A DNA stretch of 64,000 bases, from contig NC_085138.1 of assembly GCF_035046485.1 (NCBI RefSeq), positions 15,441,329-15,505,328 on the forward strand, read 5' to 3'. The notes below the pieces were generated by a model. It was not told the DNA's origin. It worked only from the letters and a program-made list of their open reading frames with translations, and did no database searches. The stretch is from Aedes albopictus (Eukaryota; Arthropoda; Insecta; Diptera; Culicidae). Shown here piece after piece: positions 1 to 11,087 of the stretch (its first letter is position 1; each line of letters opens with the position of its first letter). The translations under genes were made by a program, and so were the position numbers.

Positions 1-1015
1 AGAATTTTCCAGAGGAATTCCTAGAGAAATTTCCTGTGGAATTCCTGGGGGAAATCCTAGAGGGATTCTCAGAGGTATACTTGATGAAATTTCCAGAGGA
101 TTTCCTGAGAAAATCTCGAAGATTTCCTTTAAAAATTCCCGGAGAAATTTCAGAAGAGTCTCGGAGGAATTCCTGAAAGAATTCCTGGAGGATTTTCTGG
201 AAGATTTCCAGAAGAAATTCCCATAGCAATTCCTGAAGGATTTCCTGGAGAAATTCCCGGAGACATTCTCGGAGGAATTCCTGGAGAAATTCCCGGAGGA
301 ATTACAGGATAAATTCCCGGAGGTATTCGTTAAGAAAGTCCTAGAGTAATTACGGGAGAAATTCTTGAGGGTTTTGTGAGAAAAAAATCACGGAAGACTT
401 CCTGAAGAGATTCCTGGAGAAATTCCCAGAGGATTTTCTTGAAAAATAAAACCGACAGTTTTCCTTAGAAAATTCCCGGATATATATTCCGGGAGAAACT
501 CCTGGAAAAATTCCCGGAGAAATTCCTAGAGAAATTCTTGGAGGAATTCCTATAGAACATCCCGGAGGAATTCCTAAAGAAATTTCCGGAGGAGTTCGTG
601 AAAGAATTCTCGAAGGCACTCATGGACGAATTCCTGAGGAAATTTTCAGTGAATTTTTTGGAGAAAATCTTGGTAAAAAAGTCTGGAGGAATTCCTGGAA
701 AAATTCCCAGAAGAATTCCTGCAGAAATTGCCGAAAGAGTTCCTGAAGTAGTTCCTGATGGAAGTCCTAGATGAAATCCTGGTGAAACTTTCGGAGGAAT
801 CCCCGGAGGAATTCTCGGAGGATTTTCCAGAGGATTTCCCGGAGAAACTTCTGGACGATGACCTAGAGAATTCCCGGAAGATTTCCTGAAAAAAATCCTG
901 GAGGAAGTTCTTGAGGAATTCCCGGATAAATTCCAGGTGAAATTCCTGGGAAAATTCCTGGAAAAATTCACGGAAGAGTTCCTATACAAACTCCCGGAGA
1001 CATTCCCGGAGCAAA
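1..1015. repeat. Degenerate 12/24-bp GGAATTCC-type minisatellite
   Basis: Continuous array of diverged units built on GGAATTCCTGGA and GAAATTCCCGGA, rich in EcoRI-like GAATTC and TCCGGA palindromes. The array is cut by the window start. Because the unit rarely forms a stop, long frames occur on both strands; these are by-products. The same family recurs at about 3540-3800, 4870-5760, 6040-6220 and 37215-40870. Confidence 0.85.
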
Positions 1016-1289
1016 AGAAGCAATATTGTAGGGCGACAAAATAAGTCTGCAGGGGATCAAAGAGGGTGTTAAAGTATTCTCTCTTGTACCATCGTACTCG
1101 ACCGTCTAGTACTATCATTCCAAATGGCTCTTCGCTTGCTGAACAGCTATGCTGAAAAAGGGACACTTCTTGTTCATTAGGGTGTTCATTCGAATATTTT
1201 CTTAATACTAAATGGAACCTATCGAATAATATTAGAACCAAGGACACCATGCTGGACGTTTTCTGATTTTTGAGATAAAATTGTTCAGA

Positions 1290-1745
1290 TGTATTGACTG
1301 CTTGTGTCACCTAGCATCGCCATTGCATGATAAATCTCAACCTGCTAAACATTTTTTTCAGAAAACACCATGCTTTTAGCTTATTACAGTAACGAGATAC
1401 ACGTGTTTAAATATTATACATAAGGTGCCACCTAGCGAATAAATCACGAACCAAAAACTCAACTATCAGACAGTTTTTAGCTTGCTGAAGAACTTTGTTG
1501 AAAACGGCATCATTCTATTTTATCAGGATTCTGAGATATAGAAGTTTGAGAATGTTTTACCCTGGCTCCACCTAGCGGACGATTCGCGAACCAAAGACGC
1601 CATTGCCAGATAGTTCTTAGCCTGCTGAACAACTTTGCAGAAAACGGCGTGCTTGTATCTCATTAGGGTATCGAGATATACGTGTTTGAAATTTTCAAAC
1701 ACAATGCGCCACCTAGCGGACAAACCCCAAACCAAAGACCAGGAC
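1290..1745. repeat. Tandem repeat, about 140-bp unit, 3+ diverged copies
   Basis: The landmark CACCTAGCG recurs at about 1308, 1429, 1569 and 1710, giving unit lengths of about 121, 140 and 141 bp. Between landmarks each copy carries a recognisable ATTGCCAGATAGTTCTTAGC-like stretch, then a GCTGAACAACTTTG-like and an AGATATACGTGTTTGAA-like segment. Divergence between copies is substantial, so this is an old tandem array. It has no coding character; small open frames over it are incidental. Confidence 0.75.
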
Positions 1746-1759
1746 CAGGCACCCATGTC

Positions 1760-2415
1760 CCCGGCATCATAAACTAGGAGAGTTTTTCGGGAAGTTGTGA
1801 AAATTTCATCAAAATCCGTCGAAAAACAAAAAAGTTATGACCATTTTTGTGCTTTTCTGAAGGTGGAAAATGTACGTTGGCGGGATGAAGGTTAATCTAT
1901 GAGGTGCCACAAAAACTCACGTTTCGGGTTTCAATGAGTGTGCTTCAAGCACTTAGTAAGTAGCTGAAAGGGGGTTTGAGGAGTTTACGTCGTAATTCAG
2001 AGGAAGCGATAGATATCTACCACAACCATCCATACAAAAAATATAACTGTTCATACATCATACATGAGGTGTTTGGATTCTATACTAGGAGATTTGACAA
2101 ACACCCATTTTAGAGTAATTTAAAGTAAGCACGTTAACTGCGAACAATACTCGCCGCTAACCAGGATCACGGCATATGGCGGCGTTGCATGAACTACGAA
2201 ATGTACCAAGTATGTACCTAAATAAATCGATACAGTATGAACCCAATTTTGTCAGCCCCGCAAACTTTTTGCTCTCATTAACTTACGGTCAAAGTTTAAC
2301 TAATTCAATCATGTTCATCACTAAACCACTGCTTGAAAATCTATTTAGATATTTAAGAAGAACAAAAAATGTGTCCCCAAAACAGGCTGACAAAATCGGT
2401 TAACTGATGTATAAT
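1760..2415. other. No gene seen
   Basis: A/T-rich DNA with one 75-codon frame at 2176-2403 that has no recognisable motif. I see no repeat structure beyond ordinary low complexity. Confidence 0.4.
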
Positions 2416-2417
2416 GA

Positions 2418-2640
2418 AGCGGATAAAACACGGCAGGCTGCGGTGGGCTGGGTACGTAGCTCGTATGCCAGAGAAATGACAAACTTATACCATATTAGCA
2501 GAGAACCAGGAAGCAGCCATTGGCTTCGTGGTAGGGCGCGCACGTGGGCCTTTTAGGTCTTCCTCAACTGCATTTTGCGGCCCTAAGGGGCTCCAAAATC
2601 TTAGGGCGACTGGAAGCGATTGATCCATGACTATAACCAG
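2418..2640 (+). pseudogene. LINE reverse transcriptase 3' tail, fragment
   Basis: Translation of about 2418-2480 gives the motif HGRLRWAGYVARMPE, which matches the conserved C-terminal tail of RTE-like non-LTR retrotransposon proteins (compare GRLRWAGHVIRM at residues 397-408 of the ORF at 31085-32515). The following sequence, with many breaks, includes text related to the minus-strand LINE scrap at 30720-31075 (RGPFRSSSTAFCGP). Only the 3' end survives and it carries stops. It belongs to a different LINE subfamily from the RTE copies at 8760, 24250, 31085 and 56480. Confidence 0.6.
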
Positions 2641-2644
2641 TGGA

Positions 2645-3540
2645 AACGATTACTTCAATCGGCATAGACTCACCACTACGAATTGTAGGCTATCAAGTAT
2701 TTGTTAAATTATTCGCATGTTGTTGTCAAAGCATCATGAATGTTTCAGTATCTACATTGCATCCATAATAAGTATTAAAAATAATTGATAATATTCACTA
2801 TGAAAGTTGTTGATATTGAAAATGATTTTCAGGCATCTGAAATCAAATAATTAGATATCTCAAATATAAATTATGTTTATGTCAATAAATTATCTTAATA
2901 AATTATCTCAATAAATTATGTTCCATCACGTTTTATGGGGAGATTTTAGTTTTCTTGTACACAGACGTCAGTATTGCGACCACATGGTCGTTACGTCAAA
3001 AAGTTCTTTTCAATATACTCACATGTTTTAGAACAAACACGTTTTTTTAATAATTGCAGCATATGCTATACATGTTGTAGGATATGTTAAGCTAAAAAAG
3101 TGGATTTTGACCTAGGTGGCGTTTACGTCACCTATGCGAATATGGGCAGGGCAGTCAAGCCGCGCTCCCCATCACGAAACGGTTAAATATTTGGAGTGTA
3201 GAATTAGCATTTAAGTTAAAATACACATTAATAAAAACTAAAAAAAAGGTTAAATATTTGGTGACACTATAGCCGCACGACCACGAAGTCACAACTATAT
3301 TGTACTACATTGTACTACTAGTGTACGTATGAAAAAAGCAGCATTTAGTACAAGTTTTGAGACTTCACAATGCAGTTTTTTCCTTGAAATTATATATCTA
3401 TCCCTGAAGGTTTGTTGGAGTTTAACGTTAGATTTCTCCAGGAGTTTCTCCCAAAATTCCATCCTGGGTCAACTTCTGCACAATCCGAGAAAAAAATTTC
3501 CGCTGGGATCCATGACATTCTAAAAGAATCCCAGGAAAAA
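2645..3540. other. No gene seen; A/T-rich unique DNA
   Basis: A/T-rich sequence with simple A tracts. No domain, tRNA or inverted repeat was recognised. A 64-codon frame at 3329-3523 overlaps the start of the minisatellite and is not credible as a gene. Confidence 0.35.
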
Positions 3541-3823
3541 TAACCGTAGAAATTTATGGAAGATTTTCTGAAAGAAATACTAGATGAATTTTATGAAGGT
3601 ATCCGTGGAGCAATTTGAGAAGGTAGTGATAGGAGATTTTCCAAAAGAGTTTTTAGAGAAAATCTGGAGGAATTTCTGAAGGAGATCCTTAATGGAATTT
3701 CTAAAGGAATCCATTGTGATTTTCTAAAAGAGTCCCTGGGGGATTTTCTGAAGGAATCCCTGCATGAGTTTCTTAAGGATACTTTGGAGGAATCTCTAAA
3801 GGAATTTATTATTTTTTTGTAAA
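3540..3823. repeat. Degenerate minisatellite (GGAATTTCTGAAGGAATCC type)
   Basis: Diverged units of the same GGAATTCC-like family seen at 1-1015. This array was the target of the Penelope-like insertion at 3836-4860 and resumes on the other side at 4873. Confidence 0.65.
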
Positions 3824-4044
3824 GTAATACATGGACGAGACGCGACAACGAGAACGGACACAACACGTTTTGTTCTTACTAACGATTAAAAAGGATTATT
3901 AATTACCTTTTTTGCCGACCGGTTTCGGGCTCGACGCAGCCCATCGACGGGACGATGTCCGACTAATTACTATTGGTTGCTCACACGACACACATATTCA
4001 TACTGTATACAGTACACGTCGAGAAGAGATGAAATTTACTGCAT

Positions 4045-4359
4045 TTACAGCTTCGTCAAACGGAAGAGGGATGATTGTATGGGAGCATCATCCTCATTCA
4101 TCAATGGAGTGTTGGCAGTAGCTATGTGCATTGATTCCCAAGCATTGAGGTGAGATGTTTTTCTAACAGTTTTTAACAGCTTAGCTTGTTCCCAATTAAC
4201 AGTGTGATTTTCGGCCAAAGCATGTACTGCCACACTCGATTCATTCAGCCTACCATTCTCAACCGCATTCCTATGTTCCCGCAGGCGAACTTTCAATTTG
4301 CGGCGAGTTTGTCCGATGTACACTGCTGGACAATCTTTGCAGGGTATTTGGTAGATTGA
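4045..4359 (-). pseudogene. Penelope GIY-YIG endonuclease C-terminus (left copy)
   Basis: Minus-strand reading through the spacer gives IYQIPCKDCPAVYIGQTRRK and continues to LREH. This is the signature of the Penelope-type GIY-YIG domain: the zinc-binding CxxC, the YIG tripeptide and the conserved TxR...L..R..EH. The frame then runs through NHTVNWEQAKLL and ends LFRLTKL at the stop near 4045. The reverse transcriptase and most of the protein are missing, since the sequence inverts at 4357. It cannot encode a working enzyme alone. Without the CCxxC and YIG residues I would not have called it; with them the family is clear. Confidence 0.8.
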
Positions 4360-4607
4360 AAGTTCGCCTGCGGGAACATAGGAATGCGGTTGAGAATGGT
4401 AGGCTGAATGAATCGAGTGTGGCAGTACATGCTTTGGCCGAAAATCACACTGTTAATTGGGAACAAGCTAAGCTGTTAAAAACTGTTAGAAAAACATCTC
4501 ACCTCAATGCTTGGGAATCAATGCACATAGCTACTGCCAACACTCCATTGATGAATGAGGATGATGCTCCCATACAATCATCCCTCTTCCGTTTGACGAA
4601 GCTGTAA
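4357..4607 (+). pseudogene. Penelope GIY-YIG endonuclease C-terminus (right copy)
   Basis: Plus-strand copy of the last 83 codons of the frame described at 4045-4359, starting inside KVRLREH and ending LFRLTKL. Its deduced residues match the left copy exactly. It lacks the YIG motif because the 5' truncation point lies just inside that codon stretch. Confidence 0.8.
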
Positions 4608-4872
4608 ATGCAGTAAATTTCATCTCTTCTCGACGTGTACTGTATACAGTATGAATATGTGTGTCGTGTGAGCAACCAATAGTAATTAGTCGGACATCGT
4701 CCCGTCGATGGGCTGCGTCGAGCCCGAAACCGGTCGGCAAAAAAGGTAATTAATAATCCTTTTTAATCGTTAGTAAGAACAAAACGTGTTGTGTCCGTTC
4801 TCGTTGTCGCGTCTCGTGGGTGTAAATAGTTCTTACGTGTGCACAAACCCAAGAAATTGAGTAATACATGGA

Positions 4873-5760
4873 TTTGAATGGATTTTCAGAAAAAAATGTA
4901 AATGAATTTCTGAGGGAATTTCTTTAAAATCCTGGTACATATTGTAAAGGAGTCGCTGCAGGAATTTCAGAAGAATTCGGTGAAAGATTTTCTATAAGAA
5001 TCCCTGGAGAAAACTCTGATGGAATCCCTAGAAAAAGTATCAATTGCCTTTCTGGAAGGGTTTTTAGAGTTATTTCTTAGATAACCGTGATAGTTTTTCC
5101 TATAGAATCCTTAGAGAAAATTCAGGAGGGATTTCAGATGGATTTTCTACAGGAATGCTTTGTAGATTTTCTGGAGGAATCCATGAAAAACTTTTAAAAC
5201 CCCCTGGGAAAATTTCTGAAAAAAACCTAGAACAATCTCTGAAGCACTCCCTGGAGGAATTTCTTCAATAATTCGCAGCCAAATTTCTGAAACATGCTTA
5301 AAATGTTTTCTAAAAGAATCCCTGATGAAATTTGGGGTAAACACTTCCCCAATCGTTGAAAAATTTCTATCGGAATTTTTAAAGTACTTTGAGAATGATT
5401 TTTGAATTGCAATTTGCAAAGTTTTCAAAAAGAATCATTGATTAAATTTCTGAAAAAATGTTAATAAGAATATCTAAAGAAAGTTATGTAGAAATCTCTA
5501 GAGAAATTCATGGAGAATTTTCTAAAGCAATCTGTGAAACATTTTTGAAAAGAATGCCTTCAAAATTTCTGAATTTCTATAGGAATTTCTGGTGTAATCT
5601 CCGGAGAAAATTTCCGAATTCAGAAGATTCTCTGAAAGAATTTGTGATGGAGATCCTCATAGAATGCATGAAGGATTTTCTACTTTTAAGACACATTCCC
5701 GAAGAAAATCCTGGAGAATGGAGAAAGTAATAGAAATCTTGGAGGATGATTTTCCAAACA
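4873..5760. repeat. Degenerate minisatellite continuation
   Basis: Diverged GGAATTTCTGAAGGAATCC-like units continue after the Penelope-like insertion. Frames of 60-93 codons on both strands are artefacts of stop-poor repeat units. Confidence 0.6.
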
Positions 5761-5839
5761 AATTCTCCATAGGAATATTTGAAGATACTCATGCAACCCC
5801 TGCAAAAAAAAAATCGAATAAATCCTTGAAAAAATTAAA

Positions 5840-6018
5840 GTGCATCTGGGTAAGTTGAAACAGCGGGCTAACATGATGTTATCTAATCATGATAAATAAT
5901 TTTAATGTCATATCACATAGTTTTTGAATTAAATAACCTTTTAGTAAAGTATACTTTTTCAAATTATGTATATTAAAAAAACATTTAAAAACTTCGCGAT
6001 TCATCTTGCTCTACCCTT
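5840..6018. mobile_element. Decayed MITE, same family as 19785-20001
   Basis: The left part (AAGTTGAAACAGCGGG, then AACATGATGTTATC) and right part (CGCGATTCATCTTGCTCTACC) match the arms of the intact 217-bp copy at 19785-20001, in inverted orientation. The outermost inverted repeat is partly lost. Confidence 0.65.
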
Positions 6019-6423
6019 TATTACTTGTCAAGCTTTTCTGGAAGATTCCTTATGCAAACTTCTATGGCCCTGGAGAAGTTCCTAAAGGAATTTTTAGATA
6101 TTTTTTGAAGAAGCTCTGGAAGAACTTCTGATATCTGGAAGAGTTTTCGAAGGAATCACTCTATGAAATTTTGGAGGAATTTTTGAAGGAATCTCTGGAA
6201 AAAGTCCCAAACATCACAGAGTTTTTTGGCACGTATGGAGACACAAAAAAGCTATGTTCACAAAATTGATAATTGTTATGTTTGTAAGTACGCAAAAACT
6301 ACAAAAATCGTAAGGTTGATTTTATTATATTAAGGAGGCGGAATTAAAACTTTCCCTGTGTCAAAAATGAGAATTTTTCCCAAACAATGGAAAGAAAAAA
6401 ATATGAAAATGCAGAGGTTCTAT

Positions 6424-6676
6424 TTCTTCTTCTTCTTCTTTATGGCTCTACGTTCCCACTGGAACTTGGCCGACCTCTATTCAAGTGTTATTTGAGCATT
6501 TCCACAGTTATTAATTGAAGGGCTTTCTTTGCCTGTCATTGCATGAATTTGTACATTGTGAGGCAAGGACAATGATACACTATGCCCAGGGAGTCGAGCA
6601 AATTTTCCTGACTGGAATGGGAATCGAACTCGCCGTCTCCGGATTAACCTTAATCACTAGACTAACTGGAGACCCC
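6424..6676 (-). mobile_element. tRNA-derived SINE, Feilai-like
   Basis: Read on the minus strand it starts GGTCTCCAGTTAGTCTAGTG (A-box region), has a B box GAGTTCGATTCCC, and ends in a repeated AGAAGA tail. The body contains CCCTGGGCATAGTGTATCAT and AACTGTGGAAATGCTC, shared with the SINEs at 49719 and 55816. The tRNA-like head and simple 3' tail identify a pol III SINE; the resemblance to Aedes Feilai is from memory of that family. Confidence 0.8.
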
Positions 6677-6780
6677 TCCACTGTTTCCTCCACTACTGTA
6701 GATGATAAACATTAGCATTTTACACTTTACCATAAGTTTCAAATTAGATAGTAGTATGTTCTAGACGTAGTTGGAGGTCT

Positions 6781-7260
6781 ATAGCCATCGCTAGAACCAG
6801 AAACGGTTGATAAGCCGTGTTATTTATCAGATAGCGCCTACTAGCTATGCAATTAAGCGAACTGCGCCGCGTTAGCTTCATAGCAATAAATTACACAAGC
6901 CTATCACCTTACACGCCTGACATTCCGGCACCAATGTGTGAACCCTCTGCCAACCATATCCCATCCCACCAACACTCCAAAATCCGCATGAATTTATACA
7001 GACGCAGAGGTATATTCGGTCTGCTATGGATACAAATGATTGCAATCATCACTTCCTACCCCTTCCCTACATTGACCAGCAATCTGACGTGGCAGGTGCC
7101 TTTGACGCCTAAAAATAGAAGATTATCAACATTCACACACTGAAGATTGCAGAGATCCCCGGCAGGGATCTCATTGGTTCCTTGTGTGAGTGTAGCTGGT
7201 CGAGCGATACTGTAGTGGCATCCATGGGCGGTCAATCAAGCTCAAGCACTAGACCGAGCT
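6781..7260 (-). mobile_element. Interspersed repeat with 22-bp target duplication
   Basis: The 22-bp sequence around CTAGACGTAGTTGGAGGTCT occurs at about 6758-6780 and again, with one change, at 7261-7282. Minus-strand reading begins GCTTGAGCTTGATTGACCGC and contains CTACACTCACACAAGGAACC; the same start occurs on the plus strand at about 11840-11935, so it is a dispersed family. No coding frame is recognised. The long duplication suggests LINE-type target-primed insertion; the class is unknown. Confidence 0.55.
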
Positions 7261-7289
7261 CTAGACGTAGTTGAAGGTCTATTATTGCA

Positions 7290-8755
7290 TCACTTGATTT
7301 ATTATTCCTCCCTCGGGTATCTTCTTCATGTTCTAATGTAGGGTCATTATCTGATCAAAACCCATTCATGTTTCCCACGAAATCATCAATGCAGCGAAAA
7401 TGTCACCAATCCTATTCAGATCTCCAACCTAAAACGTAATAATACAGCAGAATTGCAATCTTCTGCTGCGTCACCGCCGCTCGCTCGCACAATATTGGCA
7501 CCCGTTTTGGATAACTTACCTACGCCAATAGTGCTAGGAAAATAAAATGCAAATGTCACCCAACCCGGATTCCGAATGCTGCTGAGTGCTGGCTGCCCGA
7601 CTTACGTAAATTTCTGGCAAACATATTGCACCTAATCTGCATAACGCCCTCCACCACGTTTGCTTACCCACTCGCCGAATGGATTGGTGCTGATGGCCGT
7701 GGGACTCGTCCAATCCATTTCGGGATAAGCAATCCCGAGCGAGGGCAGCAATAGAAGAAGCGAAAGAAGCCAAGTTTATCCTTAGTTTTCGCGCTACCCC
7801 CCTTGTTGGCGCCCGTCTCAACCAGCAGCGGTAGCGCAGAAGTAATAGCCTGGAACCCTTTCGAGCTCGCCAGCAGCGCCAGAGGTGGTGCGGTGTTGCG
7901 ACGTCGGGAAATGATGGAGCTGATGCGGTTACATCACGTGAAAACTGCATCGCCACCACTTATACAATATAATCCCTAGGGTTGCCGGCTTAACCATCCA
8001 ACCAACCAACGGGACGCGCCAGCGGTGCAGCAGAGTAATGACGCCGGCCACACGAGCTGTCGTGAAAAACTGGAAGTCACCCGGAAAATTCTCATTAGCC
8101 TATATGGGGCCACGCGCGTGGTGCACCTGGTGACATGCAAAGTCACTGTTTCTACCAGAAATAGAAGCCAGCACTGCTGTCTATGGAGGGGCACATGACA
8201 CACGGGCTATGGAAAACATCAGCATTGCGTACAATCGATTTCAGGTGGAAGTGAACTACATATCGGCAGCATATGGTTTATTTGTCGATCCGACCTTAAT
8301 TGACCTGGAGCTTGATCAGTAATTATGATTATAATCTTATCGGGAGCTTCGAGGCTAGATCCTTACTTGATTAAAAATCGATGCGGTTACGATGTTCTAT
8401 AAAATATATGATACAGTATCGATGTCGAATCTTTGAATTTGGGGCTACAGCTCTACAGCTTCAGCATTTTCATCAAATACGGTTTAATTTTATATTATTA
8501 CCATAAATACGCTTATCAGTGAAATTGCTAAGCTCGTTCAAATAACTTTTGCCTTTAGGGCAGAATTTGGGTATCAAGTAAGCCAAGTGTTAAACGTGCT
8601 CTGCATCGTTAATCTGAAGATGCCAGACTTGACTTCCGATCTGATTGACGATCTTATTTTGTTTCGTTTAGTGCTAATCCTATGTGGCTGGAGAGGTTCA
8701 TATATGTCCACAAAAGATAAATTACAGTATAAAATCACCTACTGGATTAATAAAA
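7290..8755. other. Higher-GC unique stretch, no gene recognised
   Basis: About 7430-8270 is richer in G+C than its surroundings and lacks obvious repeats. Minus-strand frames of 141 codons (7534-7959) and 75 codons (7976-8203) lie here, but they are rich in Arg, Trp and Cys and show no motif, so I do not call them genes. It could be regulatory or untranslated host DNA. Confidence 0.3.
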
Positions 8756-9836
8756 GAAACTAGATTTGGTGTTGTTGTCGGCGGTGACCAGTGAGCCCAA
8801 GTAAACTAATTCTTCAACCGCCTCGATTTCATCACCGTCGATACAAATTCGGGGTGGCGGGGGCGCGGTGATGCCTACCTGAAGCCCTTTGCCATCCTGT
8901 ACTTTGTCTTCGACACATTAATAACTAATCCGATTCGCCTGACTTCATTCTTTAGTCGGTTGTACGTTTCCGCCATTGTCTCAAATTTACGAGCTATAAT
9001 ATCATTATCATCAGCGAGAAACCAAGCAGCTGAACGGACTTCATGAAAATAGTTTCACTCGTGTTTATCCCCGCTCTCCTAATTACACCCTCTAAAGTAA
9101 TGTTGAACAGCAAGCACGAAAGACCGAAGGGACTCGAAAGTGTCCCTGATACTCGAACTACGCACATCACTTGATCCATCGTCGCCTTGATCAATCGTAT
9201 CAGTTTATCCGGGATTCCGTATTCGTGCATAATCTACCATAGCTGTTCTCGATCGATTGTATCATACGCCGATTTGAAATCAATGAACAAGTGATGTGTG
9301 GGCACGTTGTATTCGCGGCATTTCTGCAACACCTGGCGGATGGCGAACATCTGGTCCGTTTTAGCGCGTTCACCCATAAATCCAGCCTGCTATTGCCCCA
9401 CGAACTCTCTTGCAATCGGTGATAGTGTGATCGCGCCAAATCGCGCGGTAGTTCCCGCAATCCAACTTGTTGCCCTTTTTGTAGATGGGGGACAAACGAT
9501 ACCTTCCATCCACTCTTCCGGTAACACAGCGCAACATTTTTTTGTCTCAAGAGCAAACTCATGTGTCTCTGACAGATTTTGGGCCGCTGAACCCGAATTC
9601 GGGCTCAGATTTGCTCCAACACGTCGTTAGTATGTAAACTTGCATGCAACTTTGGAAGGGTGACTTGTATGGGAAATATCGTACCTAACATAAATCGCTT
9701 AAAACTATCAAATTCGATTTGGTTAAACCAAATATTTTGCATCAATCGTTAATTTAGATGTTAATTGACCAATTTACCTTTTGATTGCCTAAAAAAAATA
9801 TTTCCATGCTTAAGGCGAAACTGGACTCCTCATTAT

Positions 9837-10049
9837 AAAAAAGACGCGGACACCGTCTTCAGCCAGAGGCTGCACAGACTGAATGAAACTTAACACTAGA
9901 CAAGGGACACACGGAGCATGCACCAGTGGATACGGAGAAGAAACTACTCTCACGAAAAGTTTCATCGCCCGGAGCGGGAATCGAACCCTCACCCCATAGC
10001 ATGGTGCGATTAGAAGCTTGGTGACCCTAACCGCACGGCTACGAGGCTC
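9837..10049 (-). mobile_element. tRNA-derived SINE, second family
   Basis: Minus-strand reading starts GAGCCTCGTAGCCGTGCGGT (A box region), carries the B box GGTTCGATTCCC, and ends in an A/T tail. A 6-bp duplication CATTAT lies at 9831-9836 and 10050-10055. Its body differs from the Feilai-like SINEs, so this is a separate family. Confidence 0.8.
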
Positions 10050-10094
10050 CATTATTTTGATCATTACCAAGACTTGGAAGGAGGAAGTATTACA

Positions 10095-11087
10095 CAGCGT
10101 AACAAAAATTAACTTTTGGTCTGTCTCAAGAGCAAACTTGAGGGGCCCAGAATCAAAGGGGTGTAAGTGACCATTTTGTCGATTTTGAGCTGAACATATC
10201 ATAAAATTTTTCAGATTTCAAGCTTTCAGGAACTTTTTCAAGATTGTTTCTACGATGATTGAAAAAAATACAATAAATCAGAGAAAATTGGGTTGATTTT
10301 GAAGCTTCATACATTTTGTATGTGATGAACAATTGGTCAAAAACTTTGAACCTCATTTACTAGAAAGTGGGCTTTTATCACTTACACCCCTTTGCTTCTA
10401 ACCTCCTCACTTATGTGTCTCTGACAGATTTTGGGCCGCTGAATCCGAATCCTGGCTCAGATTTGCTCCAGCACGTCACAATTTTGAGCTATACCTCAAT
10501 TTATAGGGCAAAATATGCGATTTTGGGCTTTTTTGACTGCCAGTCATTAAGGCGAAACTGGATCCATTTCCTCACTTTTTGGTTTTTGATTTTTTTTATA
10601 AAATAACGAAGCAATATTATCAAAATCGGTTTTCGTGTACATGAAGAGTATGGATCAAGATATCTCCTGAATTTTTTTCAGGTGGAAAATGTTTTTCGTT
10701 TTTGCAGAAACCATTTTTTTTGTGAAATTTTGTTTAAAAATGGTTTCTGCAAAAACTAAAAACATTTTCTATCTGAAAAAAAAATCAGGAGATACCTTGA
10801 TCCATACTCTACATGTGCACGAAAACCGATTTTGAAAATATTGCTTCGTTATTTTATAAAAAATCAAAAACCAAAAAGTGAGGAAATGGATCCAGTTTCG
10901 CCTTAATGACTGGCAGTCAAAAAAGCCCAAAATCGCATATTTTGCCCTATAAATTGAGGTATAGCTCAAAATTGTGACGTGCTGGAGCAAATCTGAGCCA
11001 GGACTCGGATTCAGCGGCCCAAAATCTGTCAGAGACACATAAGTTTGCTCTTGAGACAGACCTAAAGTTAATTTTTGTTACGCTGTG
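10095..11087. mobile_element. Long-arm foldback element, full copy
   Basis: Terminal inverted repeats start CACAGCGTAACAAAAATTAA at both ends. The arms run for several hundred bases through ATGTGTCTCTGACAGATTTT and pair around a centre near 10728. No transposase frame is present. Frames on the two strands (10367-10606 and 10769-11038) are the same arm read twice. A 3-bp TAA duplication is the insertion mark of the family. Confidence 0.8.
10140..10408. mobile_element. 269-bp MITE with ACTT target duplication
   Basis: Inserted in the left arm of the foldback at 10095. Ends are inverted repeats carrying CAAAGGGGTGTAAGTGA, with GAGG outermost. ACTT flanks it at 10136-10139 and 10409-10412; the uninterrupted right arm shows a single ACTT at this point. 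Confidence 0.75.

Larger units (their letters stand above)
3836..4860. mobile_element. Penelope-like element, head-to-head 3' end pair
   Basis: Two arms of 460 bp (3836-4295 and 4357-4816) are inverted repeats that look identical by eye, separated by 61 bp. Each arm carries the 3' end of a Penelope-like GIY-YIG endonuclease frame plus 3' noncoding sequence. A 44-bp extension (4817-4860) exists only on the right. The composite is flanked by a perfect 12-bp duplication GTAATACATGGA at 3824-3835 and 4861-4872, so it entered as one unit. Identical arms argue for a recent event. Penelope-like elements are known for 5'-truncated inverted partner copies; this one retains only short 3' ends. Confidence 0.85.
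9525..11087. mobile_element. Nested foldback complex with TAA target duplication
   Basis: Starts CACAGCGCAAC and ends GTTACGCTGTG, flanked by TAA at 9522-9524 and 11088-11090. Inside are a half copy of the foldback (9525 to about 9830), a SINE (9837-10049), about 35 bp of inverted RTE sequence (10060-10094), and a full foldback (10095-11087). The full foldback is itself interrupted by a 269-bp element at 10140-10408. The same family exists as a clean 662-bp copy at 34903-35564. Confidence 0.8.

Noticed and set aside
465..1310. 281-codon minus-strand frame
   Set aside because: Mostly minisatellite translation ([11 protein letters not shown] type) joined to unrelated sequence.
7534..7959. 141-codon minus-strand frame
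   Set aside because: High Arg/Trp/Cys content with no motif; looks like a chance frame in G/C-rich DNA.
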